A program made the translations under genes and the position numbers. A DNA stretch of 64,000 nucleotides from Candidatus Gastranaerophilales bacterium (lineage in GTDB: Bacteria > Cyanobacteriota > Vampirovibrionia > Gastranaerophilales > Gastranaerophilaceae). The stretch covers positions 1 to 64,000 of the forward strand of contig CALVHA010000004.1 of assembly GCA_944327255.1 (NCBI GenBank), in the 5' to 3' direction. The notes beneath the pieces are model-generated. The model had not been told where the DNA came from. It saw only the letters and a list, made by a program, of their open reading frames with translations, and ran no database searches. Positions 16,898 to 25,614 of the stretch are shown here, one piece after another (position 1 is the stretch's first letter; each line of letters opens with the position of its first letter).

Positions 16898-17808
16898 TTA
16901 AGATTAACAGTTCTATCAACTATATAAAGAGGTCTGTTTTTAGTTTCATCATAAATTCTTCCGATATAAGCAGCTGCAAGAGCAATTGAAAAAGTCGGAA
17001 TACATCCTGCAAACATAATTACAGAATAAAGATTTTTATGAAGCAGCAACAAAATACCAGCCAGCAGAGCAAGCAAAAGAGCTAGTCCCCAAATTAATTT
17101 CAAAGGTGTTGTTGAAAGTTCAAAAATTGCACTCAATGCAAGCTTAATTAATGATATTGGGGAATATTTAGTCTCTCCGGCAACTCTTTCATCCCTATTA
17201 TAATAAACCGGAACAGTCTTAAATCCAACCCAGGTTAAAAGTCCCCTCATAAAACGCTGATGTTCTCTAAGGCGCTTTACAGCTTCACGAACTTCCGCCG
17301 TCATTAATCTGAAATCGCCAGTATCTGTAGGCAATTTCGTATCACACAGACTGTTAAGACATCTGTAAAATAAGAAAGCCGTAACCTTTTTAAACACAGT
17401 TTCAGATTTACGTTTCATCCTTTTACCGTAAGCGACCTGATAACCATCTTGAATTTTCTTATACATTTCACTTAGGAGTTCTGGCGGATCCTGAAGATCA
17501 GAATCAATAATTGCAGTATAATCAGCAGTTGAAAAATCCAACCCAGCTGTCACTGCAATTTCATGTCCGAAATTTCGCGAAAAACTTATAATTTTAATAA
17601 AACTATAATTTTTTGCATAACTTTCAACAATTTCTAAACTATTGTCAGATGAACCGTCATTAACAAAAATAAAATTAGTGATTAAATCTCTAGCAAGTAA
17701 CTCACGGACGTTAAAAAGCCGTTTAAAGAGTTCATCAATACATTCTTGCTCATTATAAAAGGGTACAATTATATCCAAAGTTTTTGTCATGTTACTATCC
17801 TTATCCAA
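16894..17808 (-). CDS. Family 2 glycosyltransferase, polyprenyl-phosphate sugar synthase type (GtrB/DPM1-like)
   Basis: The catalytic domain begins VPFYNEQECIDELFKRL and contains DSDLQDPPELL, the GT2 D-x-D region shared by dolichol-phosphate mannose synthases and GtrB. Two C-terminal membrane helices (about 232-285) complete the bacterial GtrB layout. Such enzymes load a hexose on undecaprenyl phosphate for later transfer outside the membrane. The length of 304 residues is normal. The ArnT-like transferase at 32.4-34 kb is the kind of enzyme that could use the product, but they are not adjacent. Translation begins at ATG 17808, with a weak purine-rich site. Confidence 0.85.
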   Translation of the reverse strand: MDKDSNMTKTLDIIVPFYNEQECIDELFKRLFNVRELLARDLITNFIFVNDGSSDNSLEIVESYAKNYSFIKIISFSRNFGHEIAVTAGLDFSTADYTAIIDSDLQDPPELLSEMYKKIQDGYQVAYGKRMKRKSETVFKKVTAFLFYRCLNSLCDTKLPTDTGDFRLMTAEVREAVKRLREHQRFMRGLLTWVGFKTVPVYYNRDERVAGETKYSPISLIKLALSAIFELSTTPLKLIWGLALLLALLAGILLLLHKNLYSVIMFAGCIPTFSIALAAAYIGRIYDETKNRPLYIVDRTVNLN

Positions 17809-17864
17809 TATAATTATATCTTAATATAAATTTGTTAGGATTATGTTAAGATTTTGTTTAAATT

Positions 17865-18743
17865 TTACAATACAGAATCAAAACAGAATTTATGTTCAAT
17901 GCAATCCAAGATAGTCTTAGCATATTCTTCATGTTTCCCATAGAAAATGTGTGAAGCATCCGGAACAACTATGACCGTATTATGTTCAGGATACTTACAG
18001 CATGAATTTATTCTTTCCATAAAACCTTTTGGATCTCCTTCGGTCAAACTATCTTTTGCCCCAATTACAAAGGCTCCATCAATTTTTATATTATAAAGTG
18101 AAGTTGTTTCACCATCCCCGCTGATGACAGGACAATTTTTGAGATTAAATGCATTATAAAAACTTAATACAGCCTCTGCTGACATAGGAGAAAAACCTCC
18201 AAAAAGATAAGGTAATATTTCTTTTTCTCTTCCATCTTCAGCTAATTTTTGGGCAAGATTAATACATTTTTTTATATTAGGCATAACATTAAACCAGTAT
18301 GCCAAATCAACAGGAGAAGTTACTATAAAATAATTAACAAAATTATCTGAAGTATTTCCTAGATAATGAATTATCTTATTAGAACCTAGAGAGTGCCCAG
18401 CAAGAATAACATTTTTAAACCCGAGCTCTTTTGCATATTTAACATAACTCTCAACATCTTCATAGACCAAACTAAAATCATCAAAAATAACCCCAGTGTA
18501 TCGTTGTTTATTTATAGAAAAATCAGAATAAGCAATACAGGAAAAAGCATCCATTGCATGGCCGGCAATGAATGCGATATTATGCTTACTTAACAATTCA
18601 CCAGCCGCAGGAAGCAAATCATTTTGAAAAACATTTGAACAAATTCCACTCATCATAATGACAACACTGTCCATAGAACAGTCACCCCACATAGCACCCT
18701 TTAACTCTAAACCTCTGGGTGTATTTACTCTTATTATTTCCAT
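17865..18743 (-). CDS. Alpha/beta hydrolase
   Basis: The 292-residue protein has the nucleophile elbow GHSLGS (about residues 116-121), a probable acid in GAKDSLTEGD and the histidine in PDASHIFYG near the C-terminus, which is a complete serine-hydrolase triad order. There is no signal peptide, so it acts in the cytoplasm. The substrate is unknown; esterase or small-molecule hydrolase is likely. AGGAGAATC precedes the ATG. It is divergent from the LysR-type gene across 127 bases, which suggests that regulator controls it. Confidence 0.75.
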   Translation of the reverse strand: MEIIRVNTPRGLELKGAMWGDCSMDSVVIMMSGICSNVFQNDLLPAAGELLSKHNIAFIAGHAMDAFSCIAYSDFSINKQRYTGVIFDDFSLVYEDVESYVKYAKELGFKNVILAGHSLGSNKIIHYLGNTSDNFVNYFIVTSPVDLAYWFNVMPNIKKCINLAQKLAEDGREKEILPYLFGGFSPMSAEAVLSFYNAFNLKNCPVISGDGETTSLYNIKIDGAFVIGAKDSLTEGDPKGFMERINSCCKYPEHNTVIVVPDASHIFYGKHEEYAKTILDCIEHKFCFDSVL

Positions 18744-18835
18744 TTTGATTCTCCTATTAAATTTATAAACATATATTTTTATTATTTACCATTAATAAAA
18801 AATAGCAAATACTTATATCACATAATTAAATATAC

Positions 18836-18864
18836 TTGACAGACATATTTAAAAATTTTATTAT
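18836..18864 (+). promoter_or_regulatory. Promoter of the lysR-type gene, likely leaderless
   Basis: TTGACA (18836-18841) and TATTAT (18859-18864) are spaced by 17 bases. Only six bases separate the -10 box from the ATG at 18871, and no Shine-Dalgarno fits between. Transcription would start at about the ATG itself. Confidence 0.65.
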
Positions 18865-18870
18865 AACCCT

Positions 18871-19770
18871 ATGGAACTTAGAGTATTAAAATATTTTTTG
18901 GCAGTCGCAAGAGAAGGTAGTATAACCGGAGCTGCAAACTCTCTACATTTGACACAGCCTACACTTACACGCCAGCTTCAGGATTTGGAAAAAGAATTAA
19001 ATCAAAAACTTCTGGTTCGTGGGAAGTATAAAGTTACTCTGACACCGGAAGGAATGATTTTGCGCAAAAGAGCAGAAGAAATTGTTGACATGGTTGACAA
19101 AACAGAAGCAGAATTTCTTGCACTATCCGAGACAATAAGCGGGGATATTTATATTGGCGGAGGTGAATCCGATTGTATGAAATACATCGCAGAAGTTATA
19201 AAAGAAATTCAGGCTGATTATCCTGAGATAAAATTTCACATTTTTAGCGGGAATGCTGAGGATGTAACTGAAAAACTTGATAAGGGACTTTTAGATTTCG
19301 GAGTTCTAATTCAGCCTGTTGATTTGTCTAAATATGATAATATTTCACTTCCGGATAAAGATGTATGGGGCGTTGTTATGAGAAAGGACAGCGCTCTGGC
19401 ACAAAAAAGCTATATAGAACTTGACGACTTAAGAGGACTTCCACTAATAAACTCAAGACAGGCAATGCGAAAAACTTCTTCCAAAAATGAGTTTATAGAA
19501 TGGTTTCAGGGAGAATTCAGCAGCCTAAATACTGTTGCAACCATTAATCTTATATATAATGCAGCAGTTATGGTTAAAGCGGGAATTGGATACGCCATAA
19601 CATTAGATAAACTTGTTGATACCTCAAGTGAAAGTGAACTATGTTTTAGACCCCTAAAGCCAAAACTTGAATCAGGTTTAGATATTGTATGGAAAAAATA
19701 TCAGGTATTTTCACCTGCAGCACAGCTATTTTTAAGAAAAATGCAGGAAAAATTCTGTATTCCAGATTAA
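18871..19770 (+). CDS. LysR-type transcriptional regulator
   Basis: This 299-residue protein has the N-terminal winged helix-turn-helix of the LysR family (LKYFLAVAREGSITGAANSLHLTQPTLTRQLQDLEKELN, residues about 5-43) and a type 2 periplasmic-binding-protein effector domain from about residue 90. It acts as a DNA-binding tetramer that senses a small molecule. The divergent alpha/beta hydrolase gene is the natural candidate target; no other target is evident. No ribosome site precedes the ATG, in keeping with the leaderless promoter six bases upstream. Confidence 0.92.
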   Translation: MELRVLKYFLAVAREGSITGAANSLHLTQPTLTRQLQDLEKELNQKLLVRGKYKVTLTPEGMILRKRAEEIVDMVDKTEAEFLALSETISGDIYIGGGESDCMKYIAEVIKEIQADYPEIKFHIFSGNAEDVTEKLDKGLLDFGVLIQPVDLSKYDNISLPDKDVWGVVMRKDSALAQKSYIELDDLRGLPLINSRQAMRKTSSKNEFIEWFQGEFSSLNTVATINLIYNAAVMVKAGIGYAITLDKLVDTSSESELCFRPLKPKLESGLDIVWKKYQVFSPAAQLFLRKMQEKFCIPD

Positions 19771-19773
19771 CTA

Positions 19774-19802
19774 TTTACATTCAAAAATGATTACTGTAAA
19801 AT
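19774..19802 (+). promoter_or_regulatory. Promoter of tRNA-Ser
   Basis: TTTACA (19774-19779) and TAAAAT (19797-19802) are separated by 17 bases. The predicted start near 19809 gives a short leader before the tRNA at 19826. Confidence 0.55.
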
Positions 19803-19825
19803 AATGTAAGGAAAATAGAATATAC

Positions 19826-19912
19826 GGAGAGGTGTCCGAGCGGCTTAAGGTGCAATCTTGGAAAGGTTGTGTGGGAGCAATTCCACCGTGGGTTCGAATC
19901 CCACCCTCTCTG
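19826..19912 (+). tRNA. tRNA-Ser (anticodon GGA)
   Basis: The 87-base sequence folds as a class II tRNA: acceptor GGAGAGG with CCTCTCT, D arm in GTCCGAGCGGCTTAAGG, anticodon loop TTGGAAA giving GGA, a long variable arm (GTGGGAGCAATTCCAC) and T arm GTGGGTTCGAATCCCAC. GGA reads UCC/UCU serine codons. The 3' CCA is not encoded and TTTTTT follows. aroA starts 27 bases after the tRNA. Confidence 0.96.
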
Positions 19913-19939
19913 TTTTTTAATGATAATTAATAGCTGTTT

Positions 19940-21214
19940 ATGATAAAAAAAATTTCACAAATAAAACAAGGTTTACATGGAACCGTCTCTATTCCCTCGG
20001 ATAAATCAATATCACATAGAGCGGTAATGTTCAGCTCACTTGCCAAAGGAAAGTCCACTATAAAAAATTTTTCCAAAGGACAAGATCCCCGTTCTACACT
20101 TAATATCTTTAAACAGCTTGGAATTCAACCTGAATTCGCAGATGAGAAAACTCTTATAATTAATAATCCAGGCAAACTAACAGCACCAGAAAAAGAACTG
20201 GACTGCGGGAATTCAGGAACAACCATGAGGCTTGTCTGTGGAATACTTGCAGGACAAAACTTTAATTCAACATTAATAGGGGATACAAGCCTTTCAAAAC
20301 GCCCAATGAAGAGAATTATTGAACCCATTGAACTTATGGGAGGAAAAATTGACTCAACAGAAGGACATGCCCCGCTGAAAATCAACGGGACAGAATTACA
20401 TGCAATAGATTACAAATCAAAACTTGCTTCTGCTCAGGTAAAGTCAAGTATATTGCTCGCAGGGTTAAATACAACAGGAGTGACATCTGTCACAGAACCA
20501 TACATATCAAGAAATCATACAGAACTTATGCTCAAATATATGGGGGCAAACATTAAGGTTGAAAAGAACACCGTAAGTATACAAAAATCCGAATTACAGC
20601 CGAAAACTATTGAAATTTGCGGGGATATATCTTCTGCTGCATACTTCATTGTTGCAGGTTTAATAGTTCCTGACTCAGATATAATATTAAAAAATGTTGG
20701 ATTAAATCCAACTCGCACTGGAATTATCGATGTCGTAAAAATGATGGGCGGAGATATTGAGATTTTAAATGAGGAAATAAAATCTGGCGAACTTACAGGA
20801 GATATTCGTATAAAAACATCAGAATTACATTCCTGTGAGATTTTGGGGGAAATTATCCCTAGATTAATCGATGAATTACCCGTTATAGCATTGCTTGCGA
20901 CACAGGCGCGTGGAGAGACCGTTATAAAAGATGCCGCAGATTTAAGAAATAAAGAATGTGACAGAATAAATGCTACGGTAACAGAACTTAGAAAACTTGG
21001 AGCAAATATTGAAGAACTTAATGACGGTTTTATTATATGCGGGAAGACGACACTTAAAGGTGGAGCACTGGTTGAGACATATCATGACCACAGATTGGCA
21101 ATGAGTTTGTATGTTGCCGGATTAATTTGTCAAAACGAAATTTCAATTAACGGTTTTGAGTGGGCAGGAATTTCTTTTCCAGAGTTTGAAGAGCTATTTG
21201 CATCTTTAATGTAA
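19940..21214 (+). CDS. aroA: 3-phosphoshikimate 1-carboxyvinyltransferase (EPSP synthase)
   Basis: AroA joins phosphoenolpyruvate to shikimate-3-phosphate, the sixth step of chorismate synthesis. The 424-residue protein shows the family signatures: PSDKSISHRAVMFSSLAKG near the start (Lys in the S3P site), the LDCGNSGTTMRL loop, SAQVKSSILLAGL, and the C-terminal RNKECDRINATVTELRKLGA and YHDHRLAMSL with active-site residues. The first residues match the family start. No ribosome site is visible before the ATG and only 27 bases separate it from tRNA-Ser, so it may be read from the tRNA transcript or from a short private leader. Confidence 0.95.
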   Translation: MIKKISQIKQGLHGTVSIPSDKSISHRAVMFSSLAKGKSTIKNFSKGQDPRSTLNIFKQLGIQPEFADEKTLIINNPGKLTAPEKELDCGNSGTTMRLVCGILAGQNFNSTLIGDTSLSKRPMKRIIEPIELMGGKIDSTEGHAPLKINGTELHAIDYKSKLASAQVKSSILLAGLNTTGVTSVTEPYISRNHTELMLKYMGANIKVEKNTVSIQKSELQPKTIEICGDISSAAYFIVAGLIVPDSDIILKNVGLNPTRTGIIDVVKMMGGDIEILNEEIKSGELTGDIRIKTSELHSCEILGEIIPRLIDELPVIALLATQARGETVIKDAADLRNKECDRINATVTELRKLGANIEELNDGFIICGKTTLKGGALVETYHDHRLAMSLYVAGLICQNEISINGFEWAGISFPEFEELFASLM

Positions 21215-21311
21215 CAATTTGTTAACATATTATACTTTACAGTCAATTTTTACTGCAAACAAAACTTTATAGAAATATAAGGTTAGGTTTATAAATTAGA
21301 AAGGTAGAATT

Positions 21312-22349
21312 ATGGCTGGAGAAACAGTAGGTATTGGAAATGCCAATTATAATCCTTATTTAATGCAGCAATATGCAGCAGCGAATGATGATTTTATGGC
21401 AAATTTACATTTTAATGAAATCGAAAAAAGTGGAAAAATTCCTGGATTAACTGAAACTGCAGGTTCCCCCGCATTCAAAGGAAATACCGAGAGTGATAGA
21501 TTTGAAAAATCTGGAGGCCCTGGATTAATGGGAACGGCAGCAACTGCAGGGATTGGAGCAGCAGGTGGGAGTTTAGGAGCTTACTATCTGATGAGCAATC
21601 CTATAGAAAATATACAAGAAAAAACTCTAAAAACAGATTTTTACAAGACGATTGACAAAGCAGATTTAGCTGCGAAAACAAAAACTGCTATTGAAAGTGC
21701 CAAAAACACAAAAGGCTACAATCTAGCACAGCTTGCGAAACTCGGAAGTTTTGATGCACTTCCTGAAGACGTCAAAAACTACTTAAAAAATAATGGTTTA
21801 GATAAAGTTACGGCAGAACAGGCAAAAGAAATAATTGAAAAAACCGGACATAAAGTTGAAGATTTTGAACTGGAAAATATTGTCAAAAAAACAACCGAAA
21901 ATTTTAAAGGAACACAATATTACAATAATATAATAAAGGCAAGTACAGACGGACAAATTATTTCTGCAATAAATAACGCAAAAGATACCGATGAATTAAA
22001 AGCATTAATCACAAAAAATAAGGAATTCTTCGGACTAAAAGGTACCGAAGCAGAAATTGCACAACAAGCTGAAGCTTTAGCTGCCAAAGGGAAAACAGAA
22101 GTAGCAGAAAAGGCAAATAACATTATTAATAAAGCCGAAGATTATATTCTTAAAAGAAAAGAGGAAATCTTCAAAAATTTAAACAAAGAAGGCAAGCTAC
22201 TTGATAACGCAGATGAAGCAACAAAAGCATTATTCAAAGATTTTAAATGGCAACAAGCAAAAAAATACGGTAAATGGGGGGCCATAATTGGCGCAGGCCT
22301 AGCCGTGATATACGGAATGTTTGGCGGATCCCCAAAAACAAAAGCATAA
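21312..22349 (+). CDS. Hypothetical glycine/alanine-rich membrane-associated protein with P-A-F-K-G motif
   Basis: I do not recognise this 345-residue protein. AAAGGTAG precedes its ATG. The first 55 residues are polar and end in S-P-A-F-K-G-N. A Gly/Ala-rich hydrophobic stretch follows (GTAATAGIGAAGGSLGAYYL, about 76-95), then about 200 charged helical residues rich in Lys, Glu and Ala, then a second short hydrophobic segment (WGAIIGAGLAVIYGMFGG) at the C-terminus. This gives two possible membrane insertions around a soluble helical domain. No known domain is evident. It is monocistronic between aroA and a terminator. Confidence 0.6.
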   Translation: MAGETVGIGNANYNPYLMQQYAAANDDFMANLHFNEIEKSGKIPGLTETAGSPAFKGNTESDRFEKSGGPGLMGTAATAGIGAAGGSLGAYYLMSNPIENIQEKTLKTDFYKTIDKADLAAKTKTAIESAKNTKGYNLAQLAKLGSFDALPEDVKNYLKNNGLDKVTAEQAKEIIEKTGHKVEDFELENIVKKTTENFKGTQYYNNIIKASTDGQIISAINNAKDTDELKALITKNKEFFGLKGTEAEIAQQAEALAAKGKTEVAEKANNIINKAEDYILKRKEEIFKNLNKEGKLLDNADEATKALFKDFKWQQAKKYGKWGAIIGAGLAVIYGMFGGSPKTKA

Positions 22350-22371
22350 AAATTCCCCAAATCCTTTCTAA

Positions 22372-22404
22372 TAAAAAAAGAGCTCTCATTTTATGAGAGC
22401 TCTT
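22372..22404 (-). terminator. Strong intrinsic terminator of the LCP-family gene
   Basis: AGAGCTCTCAT (22379-22389) and its perfect complement (22393-22403) form an 11-bp stem with a three-base loop. On the minus strand the stem is followed by seven U residues (22372-22378), so it ends the LCP transcript. The plus-strand side has only CTTAAAATTT and would be a weaker terminator for the gene at 21312. Confidence 0.85.
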
Positions 22405-22409
22405 AAAAT

Positions 22410-23768
22410 TTATCGACCTGCAACAACTATTGTAAAATCAGTGTCACCACATAAATAACTTGTCGGTTCATATACAAACTGAAATCCTGCAATAGATGGA
22501 GCACTCTTCTTCAAATAGTTAAAATATTCATTTGTAACATTTTTAGAATGAGCTATAAACTGAGAATGTGTCTTTGAAATATGACTTTTACAAGCAACAT
22601 TCACTCCAGCAGCAGCTAATTCGTTAATAATAGTCTGAGCTTCAGTGGAATTAGACTCAGAATATACAACAGATGCAGACATTTGGGTTGTTTCATCAGG
22701 TTGTATTTTTTCACGATAAATCAATCTATTAACAACTTCCTGAGTTTTTTCAGGATCTAAAATCCAGTAGCTTATATATCCTCGTTTATTAGGGGCACCA
22801 GGCAATGTTGCAATCTCAACTTTATCCATGTCAAGATGTTTTGTCATCATTGCAAACTGCGTTAATTCATATATAGACATATTAGTTTTGATATATTTAC
22901 GAGCAACACTAACTATATCAGGAATTTTTCCAATAACTTCCGGCTTTTTCATTTCATTTAAAACTCCGCGAAGGAACCACTGTTGACGATGAGTTCTTCC
23001 AATATCCCCAAGAGCATCGTGTCTGAATCGCAAATATCCGACAGCCTCAGAAGGCGAGAGATGATGATACCCTTTATTCAAATCGATATGAAGGTGTCCG
23101 GCATAGTCATGATAATGCATATTTTTTTCTACATAAACATCAACACCACCCAAAGCCTCAACAATACTTTTTACGGCATTATCATGAACCATAATATATC
23201 TGTCAATTTTAACACCAAGCGTATCCTCAACTGTTTTAATCGTCATATCAACTCCGCCAATCGCATGAGCCGCATTAATTTTCTGGATCCCATGATTTCC
23301 AGGTAAATAGACTTTGCTGTCACGAGGGATAGAAAGGGCATTAACAGACTTAGTTCTTGGGTCAATATTTACAAGAATTATCGTATCGGTTCTTGTACCA
23401 GACCACAAATCATTTGGATTCTCGCTTACATCAACACCAAGTAGAAGAATGTTCTGACGTTTAGGCCCGAATGGTAAAGAAAACTCAGGTCCCGGTTTAC
23501 TTTCATTATCCTTTGCCAATTCTACAAAAAACTTTGTAACGGGAGAATCTTCTCCGAAATGTTCCTTACAAAAATCAGTATTAAGAGCAACTAAAAAGAA
23601 ACTAGCAATCAAAGCAATGACAAAGAGAAATACAATAATAAACATTCTGATAAAAACAGCTTGTTTTTGCTGTTTTTTCTTTATCTCATTCAAATATGCT
23701 TTATTACGGTCTCTTTTTGTTGAAACTTTTTTATTATTCGGATTATTAGTTTGTTTATAAACAGCCAT
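22410..23768 (-). CDS. LytR-CpsA-Psr (LCP) family cell-wall ligase
   Basis: LCP proteins transfer undecaprenyl-linked glycopolymers to peptidoglycan outside the membrane. The protein has a basic cytoplasmic N-terminus, one membrane helix (about residues 38-60), an LCP domain (ILLLGVDV, GTRTDTIILV, LSIPRDSKV, KINAAHAIGG, YLRFRHDALGDIGRTHRQQ with the pyrophosphate-binding arginines), and a C-terminal LytR_C domain (about 365-450). I start at ATG 23768 because GGAAGAGG is just upstream; the frame is open to 23834 without a site. Length 452 residues. It ends at a strong terminator. Confidence 0.9.
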   Translation of the reverse strand: MAVYKQTNNPNNKKVSTKRDRNKAYLNEIKKKQQKQAVFIRMFIIVFLFVIALIASFFLVALNTDFCKEHFGEDSPVTKFFVELAKDNESKPGPEFSLPFGPKRQNILLLGVDVSENPNDLWSGTRTDTIILVNIDPRTKSVNALSIPRDSKVYLPGNHGIQKINAAHAIGGVDMTIKTVEDTLGVKIDRYIMVHDNAVKSIVEALGGVDVYVEKNMHYHDYAGHLHIDLNKGYHHLSPSEAVGYLRFRHDALGDIGRTHRQQWFLRGVLNEMKKPEVIGKIPDIVSVARKYIKTNMSIYELTQFAMMTKHLDMDKVEIATLPGAPNKRGYISYWILDPEKTQEVVNRLIYREKIQPDETTQMSASVVYSESNSTEAQTIINELAAAGVNVACKSHISKTHSQFIAHSKNVTNEYFNYLKKSAPSIAGFQFVYEPTSYLCGDTDFTIVVAGR

Positions 23769-23843
23769 ATACCTCTTCCCATTTTTATAAATCAACCAGC
23801 TATAATATTTTAACTCAAACAAGATATTTGACAAACAGTTTGG

Positions 23844-25211
23844 CTAAGCCAGAATATGCATAAGATAAATCGTAACTAAAGAAAAATAAACGGCAAGCCC
23901 AACTACGTCAATCGTTGTTGCAATAACAGGACCTGACGCAACAGCAGGATCAACTTTAATTGCCTTAAGCGCAAACGGTGTAAAAGTACCAATAATCGTT
24001 GCCATCATCATATTAATAGCCATAGCAAGTCCAACAACAATACCTAATCCGGCATTATGCTGCCATCCCCATGTTGCAATCATAACAAGAATACCAAATA
24101 AAAGTCCTATTGTACCTCCAACAAAGGATTCTCTTAGAATATGATGAAAAGCAGAGCTTAAAGTAACCTGCCCGGTAGACAAGCCTCTCACCATAAGTGT
24201 AATACTTTGTGTCCCTATATTTCCGCCAAGCCCTGCTAGCAACGGCATAAAAGTAGCAACAATCGGCAACATAGAGAATGTATGATCAAAATGATGAGCA
24301 ACATTAACAGCAATAAACTCACCCAACAATGTTATAAATAACCATGGTGTCCTTGCTCTTATCGCGCTAAAAATACTACCTGAAAGAATTTCATCTTCAT
24401 CAACCACTTCAGTTGAAATACCTGAAGACTGATAAATCTCTTCTGTAGTTTCTTCTTCAAACAAGTCATGAACATCGTCCCAAGTAATCATGCCCTTCAA
24501 TCTGTTATACAAATCGACAACCGGCAGGGCATTATATTGGTATTTCATAAACTCATCAATTATATAATCACTGTAATCATCAACATGGAGTTTTACGATA
24601 TCGGAAATCATTATATCTTCAACTTTTTGATTAATCGGAGAAGTTAAAAGCTTCCTCAATGAAACAACGCCAAGCAAATGATTTTGTTTATCGACAACAT
24701 AAACATAATAAAGTTCCATATTGTCTTCTTCAGCCTTAATTCTAATATGATTTAAAACATCCTGAACACTCATGTCTGAATTAACTGTTAAAACAACAGG
24801 ATTCATAATACCGCCAGCGGTATCTTCGTTGTATGTCAAAAGTTCTCGGACTTCTTCAGAAAATTTATGAGGAAGTTTATCCAGATATGTTTCGCTCTCA
24901 TCCTCCTCCATATCGCCAAGAACATCTGCAGCAGCATCATGAGGCATTCTTGTAATAATCTTTGATGCAACTTCCTCATCAATATCACCAAGTAATTCAA
25001 CCTGAAGTTGAGGAGACAAATACTCAATTAAATCTGCAGCCTTATCAATATCCAAAAGTTTAAAACACTGCAAACGTTCCTCAGGTTTAAGCTCCTGAAA
25101 AATATCAGCCAAATCCGCTTCATGATAACTGTTCAACTCATCTTTTAATTGAACCAGCGTTTCATCATCAATTATTTCTCTAATACGTTCAACAATATTT
25201 TGGATATTCAT
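23844..25211 (-). CDS. mgtE: Magnesium transporter MgtE
   Basis: The 455-residue protein has the full MgtE layout: N-terminal superhelical domain of MgtE repeats (LIEYLSPQLQVELLGDIDEEVASKIITRMPHDAAADVLGDM, about 60-125), a tandem CBS pair (about 135-255) including KVEDIMISDIV, and five membrane helices with PLLAGLGGNIGTQS at the pore. MgtE is a gated Mg2+ channel-type transporter. A TATAAT at 25226-25221 on the minus strand lies nine bases before the ATG with no Shine-Dalgarno in between, suggesting a leaderless or nearly leaderless message. Confidence 0.94.
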   Translation of the reverse strand: MNIQNIVERIREIIDDETLVQLKDELNSYHEADLADIFQELKPEERLQCFKLLDIDKAADLIEYLSPQLQVELLGDIDEEVASKIITRMPHDAAADVLGDMEEDESETYLDKLPHKFSEEVRELLTYNEDTAGGIMNPVVLTVNSDMSVQDVLNHIRIKAEEDNMELYYVYVVDKQNHLLGVVSLRKLLTSPINQKVEDIMISDIVKLHVDDYSDYIIDEFMKYQYNALPVVDLYNRLKGMITWDDVHDLFEEETTEEIYQSSGISTEVVDEDEILSGSIFSAIRARTPWLFITLLGEFIAVNVAHHFDHTFSMLPIVATFMPLLAGLGGNIGTQSITLMVRGLSTGQVTLSSAFHHILRESFVGGTIGLLFGILVMIATWGWQHNAGLGIVVGLAMAINMMMATIIGTFTPFALKAIKVDPAVASGPVIATTIDVVGLAVYFSLVTIYLMHILA

Positions 25212-25220
25212 AACAAGAAC

Positions 25221-25226
25221 ATTATA
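25221..25226 (-). promoter_or_regulatory. -10 box of mgtE, nine bases before the start codon
   Basis: On the minus strand TATAAT is followed by nine bases and then the mgtE ATG (25211). No good -35 box was found at 17 bases. The position implies a transcript that begins two or three bases before the ATG. Confidence 0.45.
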
Positions 25227-25246
25227 TTACAAACATAAATAAATAT

Positions 25247-25492
25247 TTATTCCCATCGAATTTTATACCCTAACACTTCGGCAATTTGTTTAGCGTCAGC
25301 GTAACGCAGAGAACCTCTTGCAAGTTTATTATTAAGACTTTGAGCGGTAACAGAATCTCCAAACTTACTATTAATAAGATTTGCAACCGACCTATATGTA
25401 TGACCTTTTGCAACGATATAAGATCTAATCTCATTTCGAATATCATTTGCAGTTTCTTTTTTTGTAAAAGTATCTTCAGCCATATCAATCAT
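25247..25492 (-). CDS. Small helix-turn-helix DNA-binding protein
   Basis: The protein (about 81 residues) ends in a compact helical domain: YIVAKGHTYRSVANLIN, then SVTAQSLNNKLARGSLRYADAKQIAEVLGYKIRWE. This reads as an XRE-like or DUF6471-like helix-turn-helix with the recognition helix around TAQSLNNKL. ATG 25492 and ATG 25483 (MAEDTF) are both possible, and neither has a clear ribosome site. It is divergent from the prepilin remnant, and the shared region holds a paired 9-base repeat, so autoregulation or control of the pilin gene is plausible. Confidence 0.6.
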   Translation of the reverse strand: MIDMAEDTFTKKETANDIRNEIRSYIVAKGHTYRSVANLINSKFGDSVTAQSLNNKLARGSLRYADAKQIAEVLGYKIRWE

Positions 25493-25549
25493 TTTAATAT
25501 ACCGTTTAAAGAATTGTAAATAAAAATAGGGGAATGTAAACGTAGCCAC

Positions 25550-25585
25550 TTGTTTTATACATGTTTACGTTTATAATATACATGT
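25550..25585 (+). promoter_or_regulatory. Prepilin promoter with candidate repressor site
   Basis: TTGTTT (25550-25555) and TATAAT (25572-25577) are spaced by 16 bases and face the prepilin gene. TATACATGT occurs twice, at 25556-25564 and 25577-25585, exactly 21 bases apart (two helical turns), one in the spacer and one across the -10 edge. TAAACGTA (25537-25544) and its complement (25566-25573) add an inverted pair. This arrangement suits a dimeric or tandem-binding regulator, possibly the neighbouring HTH protein. Confidence 0.45.
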
Positions 25586-25614
25586 ATTAGCTATGGAATA
25601 TTACAGGAAGAACT

